A stretch of DNA of 42,211 nt, from positions 1 to 42,211 of the IMG/VR virus record IMGVR_UViG_3300037234_000650, one strand, 5' to 3'. Under the pieces are notes generated by a model. The model saw only the letters and a list, made by a program, of their open reading frames with translations, searched no databases and had not been told where the DNA came from. The position numbers were made by a program, and so were the translations under genes. How positions within the stretch are numbered: position 1 is the stretch's first letter; every line of letters begins with the position of its first letter. This document shows positions 16,569-23,589 of the stretch, piece by piece. The stretch comes from a virus.

Positions 16569-16760
16569 ATGAAGAAGTTTGATGTTAAATTTTGGTTCGG
16601 TGAAGTTTTAATGGGTTTTGGTGCGATAATATGGTTGGGTTTTCTTGATTGGAAAATAGCTATATGTGTTTTCCTGTGTCTGTTTAGCAATAATCTGACT
16701 ATGAGCAGGAATATAGTTGAGAGGTTTGTGGATTATACTTTTAAGGTTAAAACAGAATGA
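16569..16760 (+). CDS. Small two-TM membrane protein
   Basis: 63 aa with two hydrophobic segments (about 9-25 and 28-43: GEVLMGFGAIIWLGFL and WKIAICVFLCLF) joined by a tight turn. No family recognised. ATGA overlap with the next gene. Confidence 0.6.
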   Translation: MKKFDVKFWFGEVLMGFGAIIWLGFLDWKIAICVFLCLFSNNLTMSRNIVERFVDYTFKVKTE

Positions 16761-17053
16761 AAATGAGTAAATGGAGAGGCCATGAAATTGTTTTTGAAAA
16801 AGATTCATGGCGTTATTCAGATACTAAAAAGACCGTAGAATCTTATGCAAATAGAGAATGTGGACACTGTGGGAATGATCCAACAAAAGAAAGCCACGAC
16901 GATTGTTTAAAAACGTTACCAGGGGTTATGAATGCTTGCTGTGGGCATGGAGATATAGAGACATGCTATGTTCAGTTTTTAGATGGTCGAGTTATTAGTG
17001 GTAAGCGTGCAGATTCTATTATAAAGGTACTTAAAGGGAAAGGGATTAAATGA
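16757..17053 (+). CDS. CCGHG-motif Cys-rich protein, unknown function
   Basis: 98 aa. The N-terminal half has CGHCGNDPTKESHDDC, the C-terminal half VMNACCGHGDIETCYVQFLDGR, related to the late-operon protein at 6795-7040. The many Cys/His suggest metal binding. ATGA junctions on both sides. Confidence 0.7.
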   Translation: MKMSKWRGHEIVFEKDSWRYSDTKKTVESYANRECGHCGNDPTKESHDDCLKTLPGVMNACCGHGDIETCYVQFLDGRVISGKRADSIIKVLKGKGIK

Positions 17054-17181
17054 AAAACAGATTCAACATACAATGGATAAAGTCATTCTTTCTTGGGTTG
17101 TATTATACTTTGAAAGTTGGGCTTAATTACAATAACGATTCAAGCCATATTGAACCAGATAAGCCATGGCCGAGGGAGTAA
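17050..17181 (+). CDS. 43-aa hypothetical protein
   Basis: MKNRFNIQWIKSFFLGLYY...DKPWPRE. Single weakly hydrophobic stretch (WIKSFFLGLYYTLKVGL). Start overlaps the previous stop (ATGA) and it ends three bases before the next ATG. Supported by context only. Confidence 0.5.
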   Translation: MKNRFNIQWIKSFFLGLYYTLKVGLNYNNDSSHIEPDKPWPRE

Positions 17182-17184
17182 AAT

Positions 17185-17612
17185 ATGGATAATTTTGAAA
17201 TTGCTGTATTTATAATAATGGGAACCATTATATCTATTGCACTTATTTTAGTATGTTATTATTCAATGCGTGAGCCCTGCGGTATGTACCCTGGAGCACC
17301 TCCTCCACCACCTAAAAAGATACGGGTTACAGTCAACAATGAAAGATCTTTCAAATTACTAAACAAGGTTGATGAAATACAACTTGTGAAAGAGTATAAA
17401 AACCTAACAAACGGACTTGGGATCGAGAGAGATTTAAGAGAGGGGTTCACTTTTAATAAATCAGAGCGCTTTTGGTTTGGTTTGGTAACTTATTAAATAA
17501 AGAGATAGACGATGATTATGGTTCAGTTTCTTGGTTAGGGAAATCAATGTATCTAATTGCTGAAACTAGATTTAGGATGGAATACAAAGACTACTATCAC
17601 ATGTGGGAGTGA
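17185..17612 (+). pseudogene. One-TM protein, out of frame at a TTTGG repeat
   Basis: The intact frame runs 17185-17496 (103 aa: TM at 7-25, then a Pro run GAPPPPPKKIR, then a soluble domain) and stops just after a TTTGG x3 tandem repeat (17472-17486). Reading with one copy fewer continues ...SERFWFG-NLLNKEIDDDYGSVSWLG...YYHMWE to a TGA at 17610-17612, giving a 140-aa protein. The downstream frame has no usable start and ends exactly before the next gene. So either a slippage mutation or a phase-variable gene. Confidence 0.6.
17472..17486 (+). repeat. TTTGG x3 tandem repeat inside gene
   Basis: Three direct TTTGG copies. Two copies keep the gene at 17185-17612 open to its natural end; three shift the frame and stop it within four codons. 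Confidence 0.6.
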
Positions 17613-17614
17613 TT

Positions 17615-17824
17615 ATGGAATCAGAATATTTATCACCAACAATAGGAATATTTTTCTTTCAAGCTTCAATATATTTACTATGGTTGGCCTATAGAGCTTT
17701 TTATCGTTGTGATTTATTTTTTAATCACTTTCCTAAAAGGAAATTAATTATAATGTCTATTGTTGGTGGCCCCATAATATGGCTTGTTTATTTTATATTT
17801 TATTTAACCAAAGGGTGGAGATGA
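17615..17824 (+). CDS. Small two-TM membrane protein
   Basis: 69 aa from the ATG at 17615 (GGGAG 5 bases before). TM1 about 8-26, a basic loop (FPKRK), TM2 about 45-64. Positive-inside pattern suggests the loop is cytoplasmic. Unknown function. Confidence 0.6.
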   Translation: MESEYLSPTIGIFFFQASIYLLWLAYRAFYRCDLFFNHFPKRKLIIMSIVGGPIIWLVYFIFYLTKGWR

Positions 17825-18036
17825 TGTCAGTAAGTCTCAAAACAGACGACTCAACAATCGAGGATGTTAATGTTAGTTTAACAGTCGGATATGGCGGTTA
17901 TTTTAAATACATAAACCTTTCTAATAGAGATTCAAAGATAATATTAGATAGAGATCAAGCAACACGCCTTTTTAATATTATAAAAAAAGACCAACAAGGG
18001 AACTTAAAGCTACCTAATTTAAAGGAGAATATATGA
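17824..18036 (+). CDS. Small hypothetical protein
   Basis: 70 aa, MSVSLKTDDSTIEDVNVSLTVGYGGYFKYINLSNRDSKIILDRDQATRLFNIIKK... The ATG at 17824 fits the AAGGG SD best; 17821 is also possible. A beta-type N-terminal half plus a helix. No family recognised. ATGA with the next gene. Confidence 0.6.
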   Translation: MSVSLKTDDSTIEDVNVSLTVGYGGYFKYINLSNRDSKIILDRDQATRLFNIIKKDQQGNLKLPNLKENI

Positions 18037-18812
18037 AAAAAGAAGAAATGTTTATAAGAGTTCCAACAATTAGATCTAATACGGGAATTATCTCTACAAA
18101 TAAAGAGGTATTTCTACACCTTGGAAAAGAATGCAAGGGTTGTATTTTTGATTCTCATTTCGGCACTTCTGAAGGGTCAACCTGTTTAATGCCTAAAAAT
18201 TTATATAGTATCAATTGTGATGAGCATATTTTTAAGTTTGAAAAGCCTGTTGGGTTTCTTGAAATGGTAGAAGGCTGTTTTGCGGAAGTACTGAAAGAAC
18301 ATGCAGAATACCTCGATTTATTTGAAAAAGATATACTCCCACAAACATCGATTTTATGGAATCACGACAAAGATTTTCCACATATTCACACCGGACAACC
18401 TGTCACAACCGGACCACCCAAAACAAAACACAAACTGCTCAAAAAACTTTCTGTAAAAATTCTTATGGATTCTGGGTTCCACATTAACGGAGTTGATTTA
18501 CTCGCTCATAAATTCGGTGTTTATCCTGAAATTGAGTGGACTGTTGAGAATGAAAACTGGATGGATGAAAAAACTCTTTTGTGGTTGAAAGAGAATGGGT
18601 TTATTGAGGAGATTAAAACAGTTGTGGACTGTATTAAAAATAAACTTGGAAAATACCAAAAGCGTTTCCGTGAGTATCCATCTAAAATCTACATCGGATT
18701 AAAAGAAGTTGATTCTATTGAATCTGATGATTGTTTTTATAATATGTTAAAAATGCTTGGAATTGAGATAATCCAAGTTAAAGAAGAATCATATTTGGAG
18801 GTAGGACCGTGA
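18033..18812 (+). CDS. Hypothetical protein with N-terminal Cys cluster
   Basis: 259 aa. Residues ~34-66 hold C-x2-C...C...C (CKGCIFDSHF, STCLMP, INCDEH), a small metal-knuckle pattern common in phage proteins. The C-terminal ~130 residues are alpha/beta without a known motif (VDLLAHKFGVYPEIEWTVENENW..., GLKEVDSIESDDCFYNMLKML). Good SD. ATGA overlap with the previous gene. Confidence 0.6.
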   Translation: MKKEEMFIRVPTIRSNTGIISTNKEVFLHLGKECKGCIFDSHFGTSEGSTCLMPKNLYSINCDEHIFKFEKPVGFLEMVEGCFAEVLKEHAEYLDLFEKDILPQTSILWNHDKDFPHIHTGQPVTTGPPKTKHKLLKKLSVKILMDSGFHINGVDLLAHKFGVYPEIEWTVENENWMDEKTLLWLKENGFIEEIKTVVDCIKNKLGKYQKRFREYPSKIYIGLKEVDSIESDDCFYNMLKMLGIEIIQVKEESYLEVGP

Positions 18813-19072
18813 AAGATAGACTAGGGAAAATAAATATTAGCACCGATTTTCTGCTTGAATATGATTCCGTTAAAGTTCTTTTCAATAGCTTTATTCCTTT
18901 AAGGATAGATCAACTTGATATTCATTCCTATACTTATATGGGATATAGCCCAGAATTTAGAAAAGTTATTGTAGGTGAGGAAATTCCTTATTACACTGGA
19001 GTATTTACTAAGTCTAGTGATGATGGGAAAATATCTGTTAAATTTGGAGAGGTAAATAATGAAACCAATTAA
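18809..19072 (+). CDS. Small hypothetical protein (GTG start)
   Basis: 87 aa starting GTG at 18809 with GGAGG seven bases upstream. MKDRLGKINISTDFLLEYDSVKVLFNSFIPLRIDQLDIHSYTYMGYS..., beta-rich and soluble. Overlaps its upstream neighbour by four bases and the next by 14. No family known. Confidence 0.6.
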   Translation: MKDRLGKINISTDFLLEYDSVKVLFNSFIPLRIDQLDIHSYTYMGYSPEFRKVIVGEEIPYYTGVFTKSSDDGKISVKFGEVNNETN

Positions 19073-19307
19073 ATTCAAAGAACAAAATTCAGACCTACAA
19101 AAACCAAAAAGCATGACAGATGAAGAATGCTCTTCTTTACCATGTTTTCGTGATGGAAAACAGGTTGTTTCTAAATGGGAACTTAATGAAGAAGAGAAAA
19201 AACACGTTGCTGAAAATGGTTTTATTTGGGTTAGGGTTTATGGTGGGTCAACTCAACCACCAATAGGTTTAGAGGCAACTGAAACAGTGTTTACAGAGGG
19301 GAATTAA
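19059..19307 (+). CDS. Conserved small phage protein (MKPIKFKEQN family)
   Basis: 82 aa. The N terminus (MKPIKFKEQN...LQKPKSMTDEECSSLPCF-DGKQ) and C terminus (WVRVYGGSTQPPIGLEATETVF) match a small uncharacterised phage family I have seen in many phages; function unknown. GGAGAGG upstream. Directly abuts the proteasome-like gene. Confidence 0.7.
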   Translation: MKPIKFKEQNSDLQKPKSMTDEECSSLPCFRDGKQVVSKWELNEEEKKHVAENGFIWVRVYGGSTQPPIGLEATETVFTEGN

Positions 19308-19871
19308 ATGACTTGTATAATTGGAATAGTAGATAATGGAGTTGTTTATATTGGCGGGGATTCTGCTGGAGTTTCAGGGTCTAATATACACAGGAGAAAA
19401 GATACAAAAGTTTTTGGAATTAAAAACGAAAGGTCAAGTTTCTTCTTAATAGGTTTTACAACAAGTTTCAGAATGGGGCAGCTGCTTAGATTTAAACTAG
19501 AACTCCCGGTTATTGAAAAAGATTTATATGAATACATGTGTACAGATTTTATTGACGCCGTGCGGAAGTGTCTAAAGGATGGTGGATACTCAAAAGAAAA
19601 AGATGGTGAGGAGAGTGGGGGTAACTTTCTTGTTGGTGTAGAAGGAAGGTTATTTGAAGTACATAGCGATTATCAAGTTGCAGAAAGTGAAACCGATTTT
19701 CTGGCCACTGGATGTGGTGAATATTATGCAAGAGGCTCCCTTTTTACATCTGTGAATAAAAAACCATATGACCGAATAATAATAGCCCTTGAAGCTGCAA
19801 CAGAGTTTTCTACTGGTGTTTGCGGTCCATATACTTTAATGGATTCTGAAACATGTGAAACTAACCCATAA
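19308..19871 (+). CDS. Phage proteasome-beta/HslV-like Ntn peptidase
   Basis: 187 aa. Starts MTCIIGIVDNGVVYIGGDSAG. After Met removal Thr becomes residue 1, Asp18 becomes Asp17 and Lys34 becomes Lys33, the exact catalytic register of proteasome beta/HslV subunits. FFLIGFTTSFRMGQLL matches the beta-subunit S2-S3/H1 region, and DFLATGCGEYYARGSLF the later Gly-rich segment before helix H3. Length fits a beta subunit. No partner ATPase is in the window. Role unknown: protein turnover or maturation are possibilities. ATG directly follows the preceding stop. Confidence 0.8.
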   Translation: MTCIIGIVDNGVVYIGGDSAGVSGSNIHRRKDTKVFGIKNERSSFFLIGFTTSFRMGQLLRFKLELPVIEKDLYEYMCTDFIDAVRKCLKDGGYSKEKDGEESGGNFLVGVEGRLFEVHSDYQVAESETDFLATGCGEYYARGSLFTSVNKKPYDRIIIALEAATEFSTGVCGPYTLMDSETCETNP

Positions 19872-19889
19872 CTCAATTTTTCAAATCAC

Positions 19890-19926
19890 AACCCCGCATA
19901 TTTTGTACTTTGTGGTATGTGGGGTT
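19890..19926 (+). promoter_or_regulatory. Intergenic hairpin after proteasome-like gene
   Basis: AACCCCGCATA pairs with TATGTGGGGTT (11 bp, one G-U) around a 15-base loop. No T-run follows (AAATAAAAGG instead), so it is not a classical intrinsic terminator; it may be an attenuator or RNA-end stabiliser. Confidence 0.45.
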
Positions 19927-19943
19927 AAATAAAAGGCCTATTT

Positions 19944-20105
19944 ATGATAACTAGAAACGCATCTTTATTAAAATATGAATATCTTGCTTGTAAAGCATGC
20001 AAACGATCCGTAAAGCCTTGTGTCGTTGGTTTTTATAGCTGTGATAAGTGCGGGATACTGAGCAAAGACCATACAGAATGGAGAAAAGGTTATGATGGGC
20101 CTTAA
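19944..20105 (+). CDS. 53-aa zinc-ribbon protein
   Basis: MITRNASLLKYEYLACKACKRS...FYSCDKCGILSKDHTEW: two C-x2-C knuckles about 16 residues apart, a typical zinc ribbon. Last gene of the plus cluster; its stop overlaps the stop of the convergent terminase gene by four bases. SD is weak (AAGG). Confidence 0.55.
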   Translation: MITRNASLLKYEYLACKACKRSVKPCVVGFYSCDKCGILSKDHTEWRKGYDGP

Positions 20106-21487
20106 ATATCTGTATTAAAAAAACCGACCTCGCTTGTTAATTCATGATATGCCTCAACGGCCGCATCTATAATGTCCGGTGATCCTGATTTTGGTGGAAA
20201 TGCCTCTGCGTGGTCTAAAAATTTATCATTCCATGGACCCTTAACGAGTTTTACAAGCCCATTTTCACAAGCGGAAGAGAACCCTCCCGCCCTTGTTACC
20301 TTGTCCCCTCTCATTGACCTGTGTCTAAGAATATGCCTTGGTAAAAGCTTTGCATAATAAACCATTTGTGCTTTCCCTGCTTGCCCTGGATCTTGAGGGA
20401 GCCTGACAACACAGTCTAAGCCATCGCTTGATGCACAATTCACTATTGACTCATCTACTTTTGCGGGTGACATTTGTTCATGGATAAGGCCAGTGATATA
20501 AAAATATCCGTCATCGCCTTTGTATATCGGAACTCCTGCTGTGAAGTCGGCTTTTTCATTTTCTTCTTTTGGGGTTGCGGCTAAATCCCATCCCCTTGCT
20601 TTTGAAACTGGAGGTTTGCCATTTTCCACAATTTCAAAATATCTTCTTTTAAAGTATAGCCCTGAAGCTGGCTTAATTTTCCAGTTACCTTTTTTTAGTC
20701 TTTCCCTATCTACCAGAGGCATTGCGTCAAGGTTTGCCGCATACCCTGGATCATTCTCCATTAATATTTTATTGTCTTCAAGGTTGGATGCTATAAATGT
20801 AAAAGATTTTGGGGTTTTTCTTTTATGTACGGGGAGTTTACTATTTTTTACTTTATCTATCTTTGCATTTTTAAAGCATTCGTCTTCATTTTTACCCCAT
20901 ATAATTTCACCAGATATTCGAAGAAAATACCTTATGACTCCTGATCTTTCCTTAATAGCATATCCAGTGTCCTGATCAATCCACCATTCAATTAATTTAC
21001 AAACAAATGAATCAGGGTCAGGGTTGCATGTCGCTCTAATATACGGCTTAATCCCACACATTGACCTATTACGACTAAACATATACCAGAACTGTTTTTC
21101 GGTAAAATGGCAAAGTTCATCAAATATTATTAAAGGAATTTGTGATCCTTGCCAGTCTTTGAGGTTTTTCTCATGCTGAAGGTGCGCGAACGTTACTCTT
21201 GATCCTGAGGGGAATTTCCATTCTAGCCTAGGGGTTTGTTTCGGCTCAGCTCTTAATGGGGTGTATATATTTTCGGCCTCATCCCATAATCCACCCTCTG
21301 AAGTTACCTGGGGGAGCGTTCTTCTAAATATTACAGCACCAAACTTTTTATTATTTACATGCCTGAGAGGCTCTAATATTGAGGCAAAACTTTTTCCGCC
21401 GCCAGCAGCTCCACCGTATAAGGCGATGTCAGCAGATGTTGACATGAATTTTTCTTGAGGGCCTTTTTGTGGTCTAATCTCTTCCAT
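20102..21487 (-). CDS. terL: Terminase large subunit
   Basis: 461 aa packaging motor. ATPase domain: Walker A GGAAGGGKS (25-33), Walker B PLIIFDE with Asp123-Glu124, coupling motif ATCNPDP (152-158). Nuclease domain of RNase H fold: Asp301 in RGWDLAAT, Asp366 in PQDPGQAGK, and DIIDAAVEAY (438-447) as third acidic site. It pumps DNA through the portal and cuts it. It is separated from its usual partner, the portal gene, by a 4.4-kb plus-strand cluster. Start overlaps the small subunit's stop by 14 bases. Confidence 0.95.
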   Translation of the reverse strand: MEEIRPQKGPQEKFMSTSADIALYGGAAGGGKSFASILEPLRHVNNKKFGAVIFRRTLPQVTSEGGLWDEAENIYTPLRAEPKQTPRLEWKFPSGSRVTFAHLQHEKNLKDWQGSQIPLIIFDELCHFTEKQFWYMFSRNRSMCGIKPYIRATCNPDPDSFVCKLIEWWIDQDTGYAIKERSGVIRYFLRISGEIIWGKNEDECFKNAKIDKVKNSKLPVHKRKTPKSFTFIASNLEDNKILMENDPGYAANLDAMPLVDRERLKKGNWKIKPASGLYFKRRYFEIVENGKPPVSKARGWDLAATPKEENEKADFTAGVPIYKGDDGYFYITGLIHEQMSPAKVDESIVNCASSDGLDCVVRLPQDPGQAGKAQMVYYAKLLPRHILRHRSMRGDKVTRAGGFSSACENGLVKLVKGPWNDKFLDHAEAFPPKSGSPDIIDAAVEAYHELTSEVGFFNTDI

Positions 21488-21986
21488 TGTCAGGAATATA
21501 AATTTGGGTTAGTTGTAATGGATTATCTTTATCCCCGGAGAGTTTAATATCTTTATTGTCTCTCCAACCAAGAACATTTTTAGCTGTGAATATTGCAAAA
21601 TTTGCTTGATACCCTCCTTTAAGTCCGTTGGTTATTAATATGTGTTTTTGATAATCAATTATACTTTTATAGGCGTGGGAAAACTCTGGGTATTTCAAAT
21701 CTCCTTCGCTTTCGTGCCCTTCTGGGAAAACCTCTTTAGACCATTGATTTAAGGTAGATCTATCAAGCCCAACACTAATTGCGAACCCTGATTTTGTTGG
21801 GAAATCTGCGGCATGCCTAACTGATTGCATAATACCTTTTGAATTCTCAACCTCTACATCTTTCCCGGGAGATATATTAAAATATTTAATCATTTCAGCT
21901 ATGATCTTAGGATAATATTTTACAGGCCTTCCACCTCTGCACTTATCACAGCTTTTATCTGGGTTGTCTTTGTTGCATTTACACAT
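21474..21986 (-). CDS. terS: Terminase small subunit (gp3-like packaging protein)
   Basis: 170 aa from the ATG at 21986, chosen because it forms a TAATG with the upstream stop; an in-frame upstream ATG at 22007 also exists. Starts with a Cys cluster (CKCNKDNPDKSCDKC), then GRPVKYYPKIIAEMIKYF, a helix-turn-helix (AISVGLDRSTLNQWSKE) and the conserved NGLKGGYQ...FTAKNVLGWRD end of gp3-type packaging proteins. It recognises the packaging site and recruits the large subunit. Confidence 0.85.
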   Translation of the reverse strand: MCKCNKDNPDKSCDKCRGGRPVKYYPKIIAEMIKYFNISPGKDVEVENSKGIMQSVRHAADFPTKSGFAISVGLDRSTLNQWSKEVFPEGHESEGDLKYPEFSHAYKSIIDYQKHILITNGLKGGYQANFAIFTAKNVLGWRDNKDIKLSGDKDNPLQLTQIYIPDNGRD

Positions 21987-22264
21987 TATTTGTCTTCTTT
22001 CGTGCATAGATCTCTCACTTTTGTTTCGGGCTTTAAATATGCTTTGTGGGGAAATTCTTTATAAAATCCACTTGTAATAAAATCTATATTACAAAGCCCT
22101 GTATAATTAAATTCTTCTATAATCATAGGGTCAATATCAAGAACTTTAGTGTTCTCACTGAACTCAATATCTTTTAAATTCATGCTGTTTATTTTAGCTC
22201 GTTCTTCAAGTAGCCAGTTTATATATTCTATGGAGACTTTCTTTTTATTACAAATTGTATTCAC
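21986..22264 (-). CDS. Hypothetical protein (GTG start)
   Basis: 92 aa. GTG start immediately after the preceding TAG; SD poor, so translational coupling is likely. MNTICNKKKVSIEYINWLLEERAKINSMNLKDIEFSENTK... soluble. Ends in a TAATG with the terminase small subunit. No family recognised. Confidence 0.6.
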   Translation of the reverse strand: MNTICNKKKVSIEYINWLLEERAKINSMNLKDIEFSENTKVLDIDPMIIEEFNYTGLCNIDFITSGFYKEFPHKAYLKPETKVRDLCTKEDK

Positions 22265-22435
22265 CTATTCAAAAGTTGATGGAAGTGGTTTATTAAAGTA
22301 TTTTTTATTAATCGAGCCTTCAGGTAAAAACATATGAAAAATGTGCCAGGGTATATCCTCAGATATACCCTTTTGAAGAAGCTCCATTTTTCTTCTCTCC
22401 ATTTTATGCTTTCTTTTCTTTTTGGCTTTACTCAT
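22265..22435 (-). CDS. 56-aa basic hypothetical protein
   Basis: MSKAKKKRKHKMERRKMELLQKGISEDIPWHIFHMFLPEGSINKKYFNKPLPSTFE (written here in full overlap of two segments: very basic first 20 residues, then a hydrophobic IPWHIFHMFLPEG). Start overlaps the previous gene by eight bases and the next gene begins directly after its TAG. SD GAGGG near the ATG. Role unknown; the basic N terminus may bind nucleic acid. Confidence 0.55.
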   Translation of the reverse strand: MSKAKKKRKHKMERRKMELLQKGISEDIPWHIFHMFLPEGSINKKYFNKPLPSTFE

Positions 22436-22652
22436 TTCTAAGCCCTCTCACCTTTTTTAGTAGATCTACTAAATCTTTAGTTTCAAGAGTACTACCTACT
22501 TTTGATATTAAATCATCCATAAGATTATCTCTTTTTTCAAGCTCTATGGTGAATTCTTCGCAGACTATCTTAATAACATTTCCTACATGATTCGCTGACG
22601 CTCCATATCTTAAGGTATGTTTTTCGACTATATTATTATAGATTTTATTCAC
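22428..22652 (-). CDS. Hypothetical helical protein (GTG start)
   Basis: 74 aa, all-helical by appearance, acidic (ANHVGNVIKIVCEEFTIELEKRDNLMDDLISKV). Starts GTG inside the upstream TAG (TAGTG). The first ~45 residues (GASANHVGNVIKIVCEEF) resemble small phage proteins of unknown function. Confidence 0.55.
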   Translation of the reverse strand: MNKIYNNIVEKHTLRYGASANHVGNVIKIVCEEFTIELEKRDNLMDDLISKVGSTLETKDLVDLLKKVRGLRNE

Positions 22653-23041
22653 TATTTCACCTTTTCAATAATAATCCTATCGGATACCCCTAAATATAAG
22701 CAAATCAACATTTGCGCTATTCTTTTGAAAGAATAATTAAACCCTTTGTTTATCGAAAGCTTAATAAATATTAAATGGAATGCAACTAATAAAAACGGAG
22801 CCAATAGAGTTGTGAGCAGCCACCTAGATATTTTAAACTTTGGGGTTTCATTCCTTCTTAAAAAATCACCTTTTTGTAAGAATATAGTATTCATAAAAAC
22901 AATATTCTCATTTTCTATATTCTTTATTTTTTCTTTTAGATGTTGAATTTTCCCACAAATATTAGCAGTAAACTTAAACCTATGAGAATGGTGTGTATTA
23001 TCTGAGCATGTCCAATGTATTTTTATTTTCTTACGTTTCAT
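22652..23041 (-). CDS. Membrane protein with His/Cys N terminus
   Basis: 129 aa from the ATG at 23041 (ATGA overlap with the upstream frame); an ATG three codons earlier is less likely. N-terminal HWTCSDNTHHSHRFKF could bind metal, a coiled segment (QHLKEKIKNIENEN) follows, and one or two hydrophobic stretches lie at ~75-95 and ~108-122. Unknown function. Confidence 0.55.
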   Translation of the reverse strand: MKRKKIKIHWTCSDNTHHSHRFKFTANICGKIQHLKEKIKNIENENIVFMNTIFLQKGDFLRRNETPKFKISRWLLTTLLAPFLLVAFHLIFIKLSINKGFNYSFKRIAQMLICLYLGVSDRIIIEKVK

Positions 23042-23204
23042 TGCACCCATTTCCTTCTATTAGCTTCAGATCGTTTTAATGATTCTTGTGGGCAATAAGC
23101 TACCTCTTTTGTGTGTGGTGAGTCGTGTTCCCAATAGTACAAACATTTTCAATACAATATATACACAGCTTTTTATAGAAATAACATAGTTTTGTTTTAT
23201 CCAT
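23038..23204 (-). pseudogene. Small zinc-finger protein broken by a one-base frameshift
   Basis: From the ATG at 23204 the frame reads MDKTKLCYFYKKLCIYCIEN and ends early; in another frame the sequence continues CLYYWEHDSPHTKEVAYCPQ...RRKWVQ to a TGA at 23038 that overlaps the next ATG (ATGA). One extra A in the AAAA run near 23145 would join them into a 55-aa protein with C7, C14, C17, C21, H28, H31 and C38. The precise ATGA at its end argues that the joined frame was functional. Confidence 0.5.
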
Positions 23205-23484
23205 ATTTAACCCTATATATTTGATACACCTTATCTAACCAATGTATATTTGATTTTTTTATTTTGTTTATTTTATCCTGTTCAAACTCCATTTTCATAA
23301 AGCCTTTAGGTGGTTTACTGTTATCACCGTGTATAAAGAGCAAATTCAAGAAATAATCATATGTATTTTGCTTTATTTCTTTTTTATTAAACCCGCCTTG
23401 GCTTAAGAGTTGAACCCTTTTCCTGATCAGATTTTTAAATGGATACATATAGTCGGTGTCGGTTTTCGAATTTACAATAGACAT
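23197..23484 (-). CDS. Hypothetical protein downstream of structured RNA
   Basis: 95 aa. MSIVNSKTDTDYMYPFKNLIRKRVQLLSQGGFNKKEIKQNTYDYFLNLLF... helical and basic. Contains NSKPPKGFMKMEFEQDKIN. SD AAAGGG lies 5 bases before the ATG and directly abuts the last strand of the tRNA-like structure upstream (CACATAAA), so its translation may depend on that RNA fold. No family recognised. Confidence 0.6.
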   Translation of the reverse strand: MSIVNSKTDTDYMYPFKNLIRKRVQLLSQGGFNKKEIKQNTYDYFLNLLFIHGDNSKPPKGFMKMEFEQDKINKIKKSNIHWLDKVYQIYRVKYG

Positions 23485-23493
23485 ATCATCCCT

Positions 23494-23589
23494 TTTATGT
23501 GCAGCTTGACAGGATTCGAACCTGCGTAATAAAAAATAGTATCCATGGGTTTATTTTTCCCGCTTCCATTTCGGCACAAGCCACATAAA
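23494..23589 (-). tRNA. tRNA-like element, probably not a working tRNA
   Basis: The canonical T-arm GCAGG-TTCGAAT-CCTGT, an acceptor-like stem (GCTTG/CAAGC extended by TTTATGTG/CACATAAA with a 2-base bulge) and a D-arm-like CCG...CGG are present, but I find no 5+7+5 anticodon arm with U33 in the 34 bases between D-like and T-arms, and CCA is not encoded. Best read as a tRNA mimic or decayed tRNA. Confidence 0.35.

Noticed and set aside
17517-17612. Independent small gene after the TTTGG repeat
   Set aside because: The open frame has no start codon with an SD; it fits better as the displaced C terminus of the 17185 gene.
23494-23589. Functional tRNA or tRNA attachment site
   Set aside because: No anticodon arm with U33 can be formed, and no integrase gene is in the window to support an att site.
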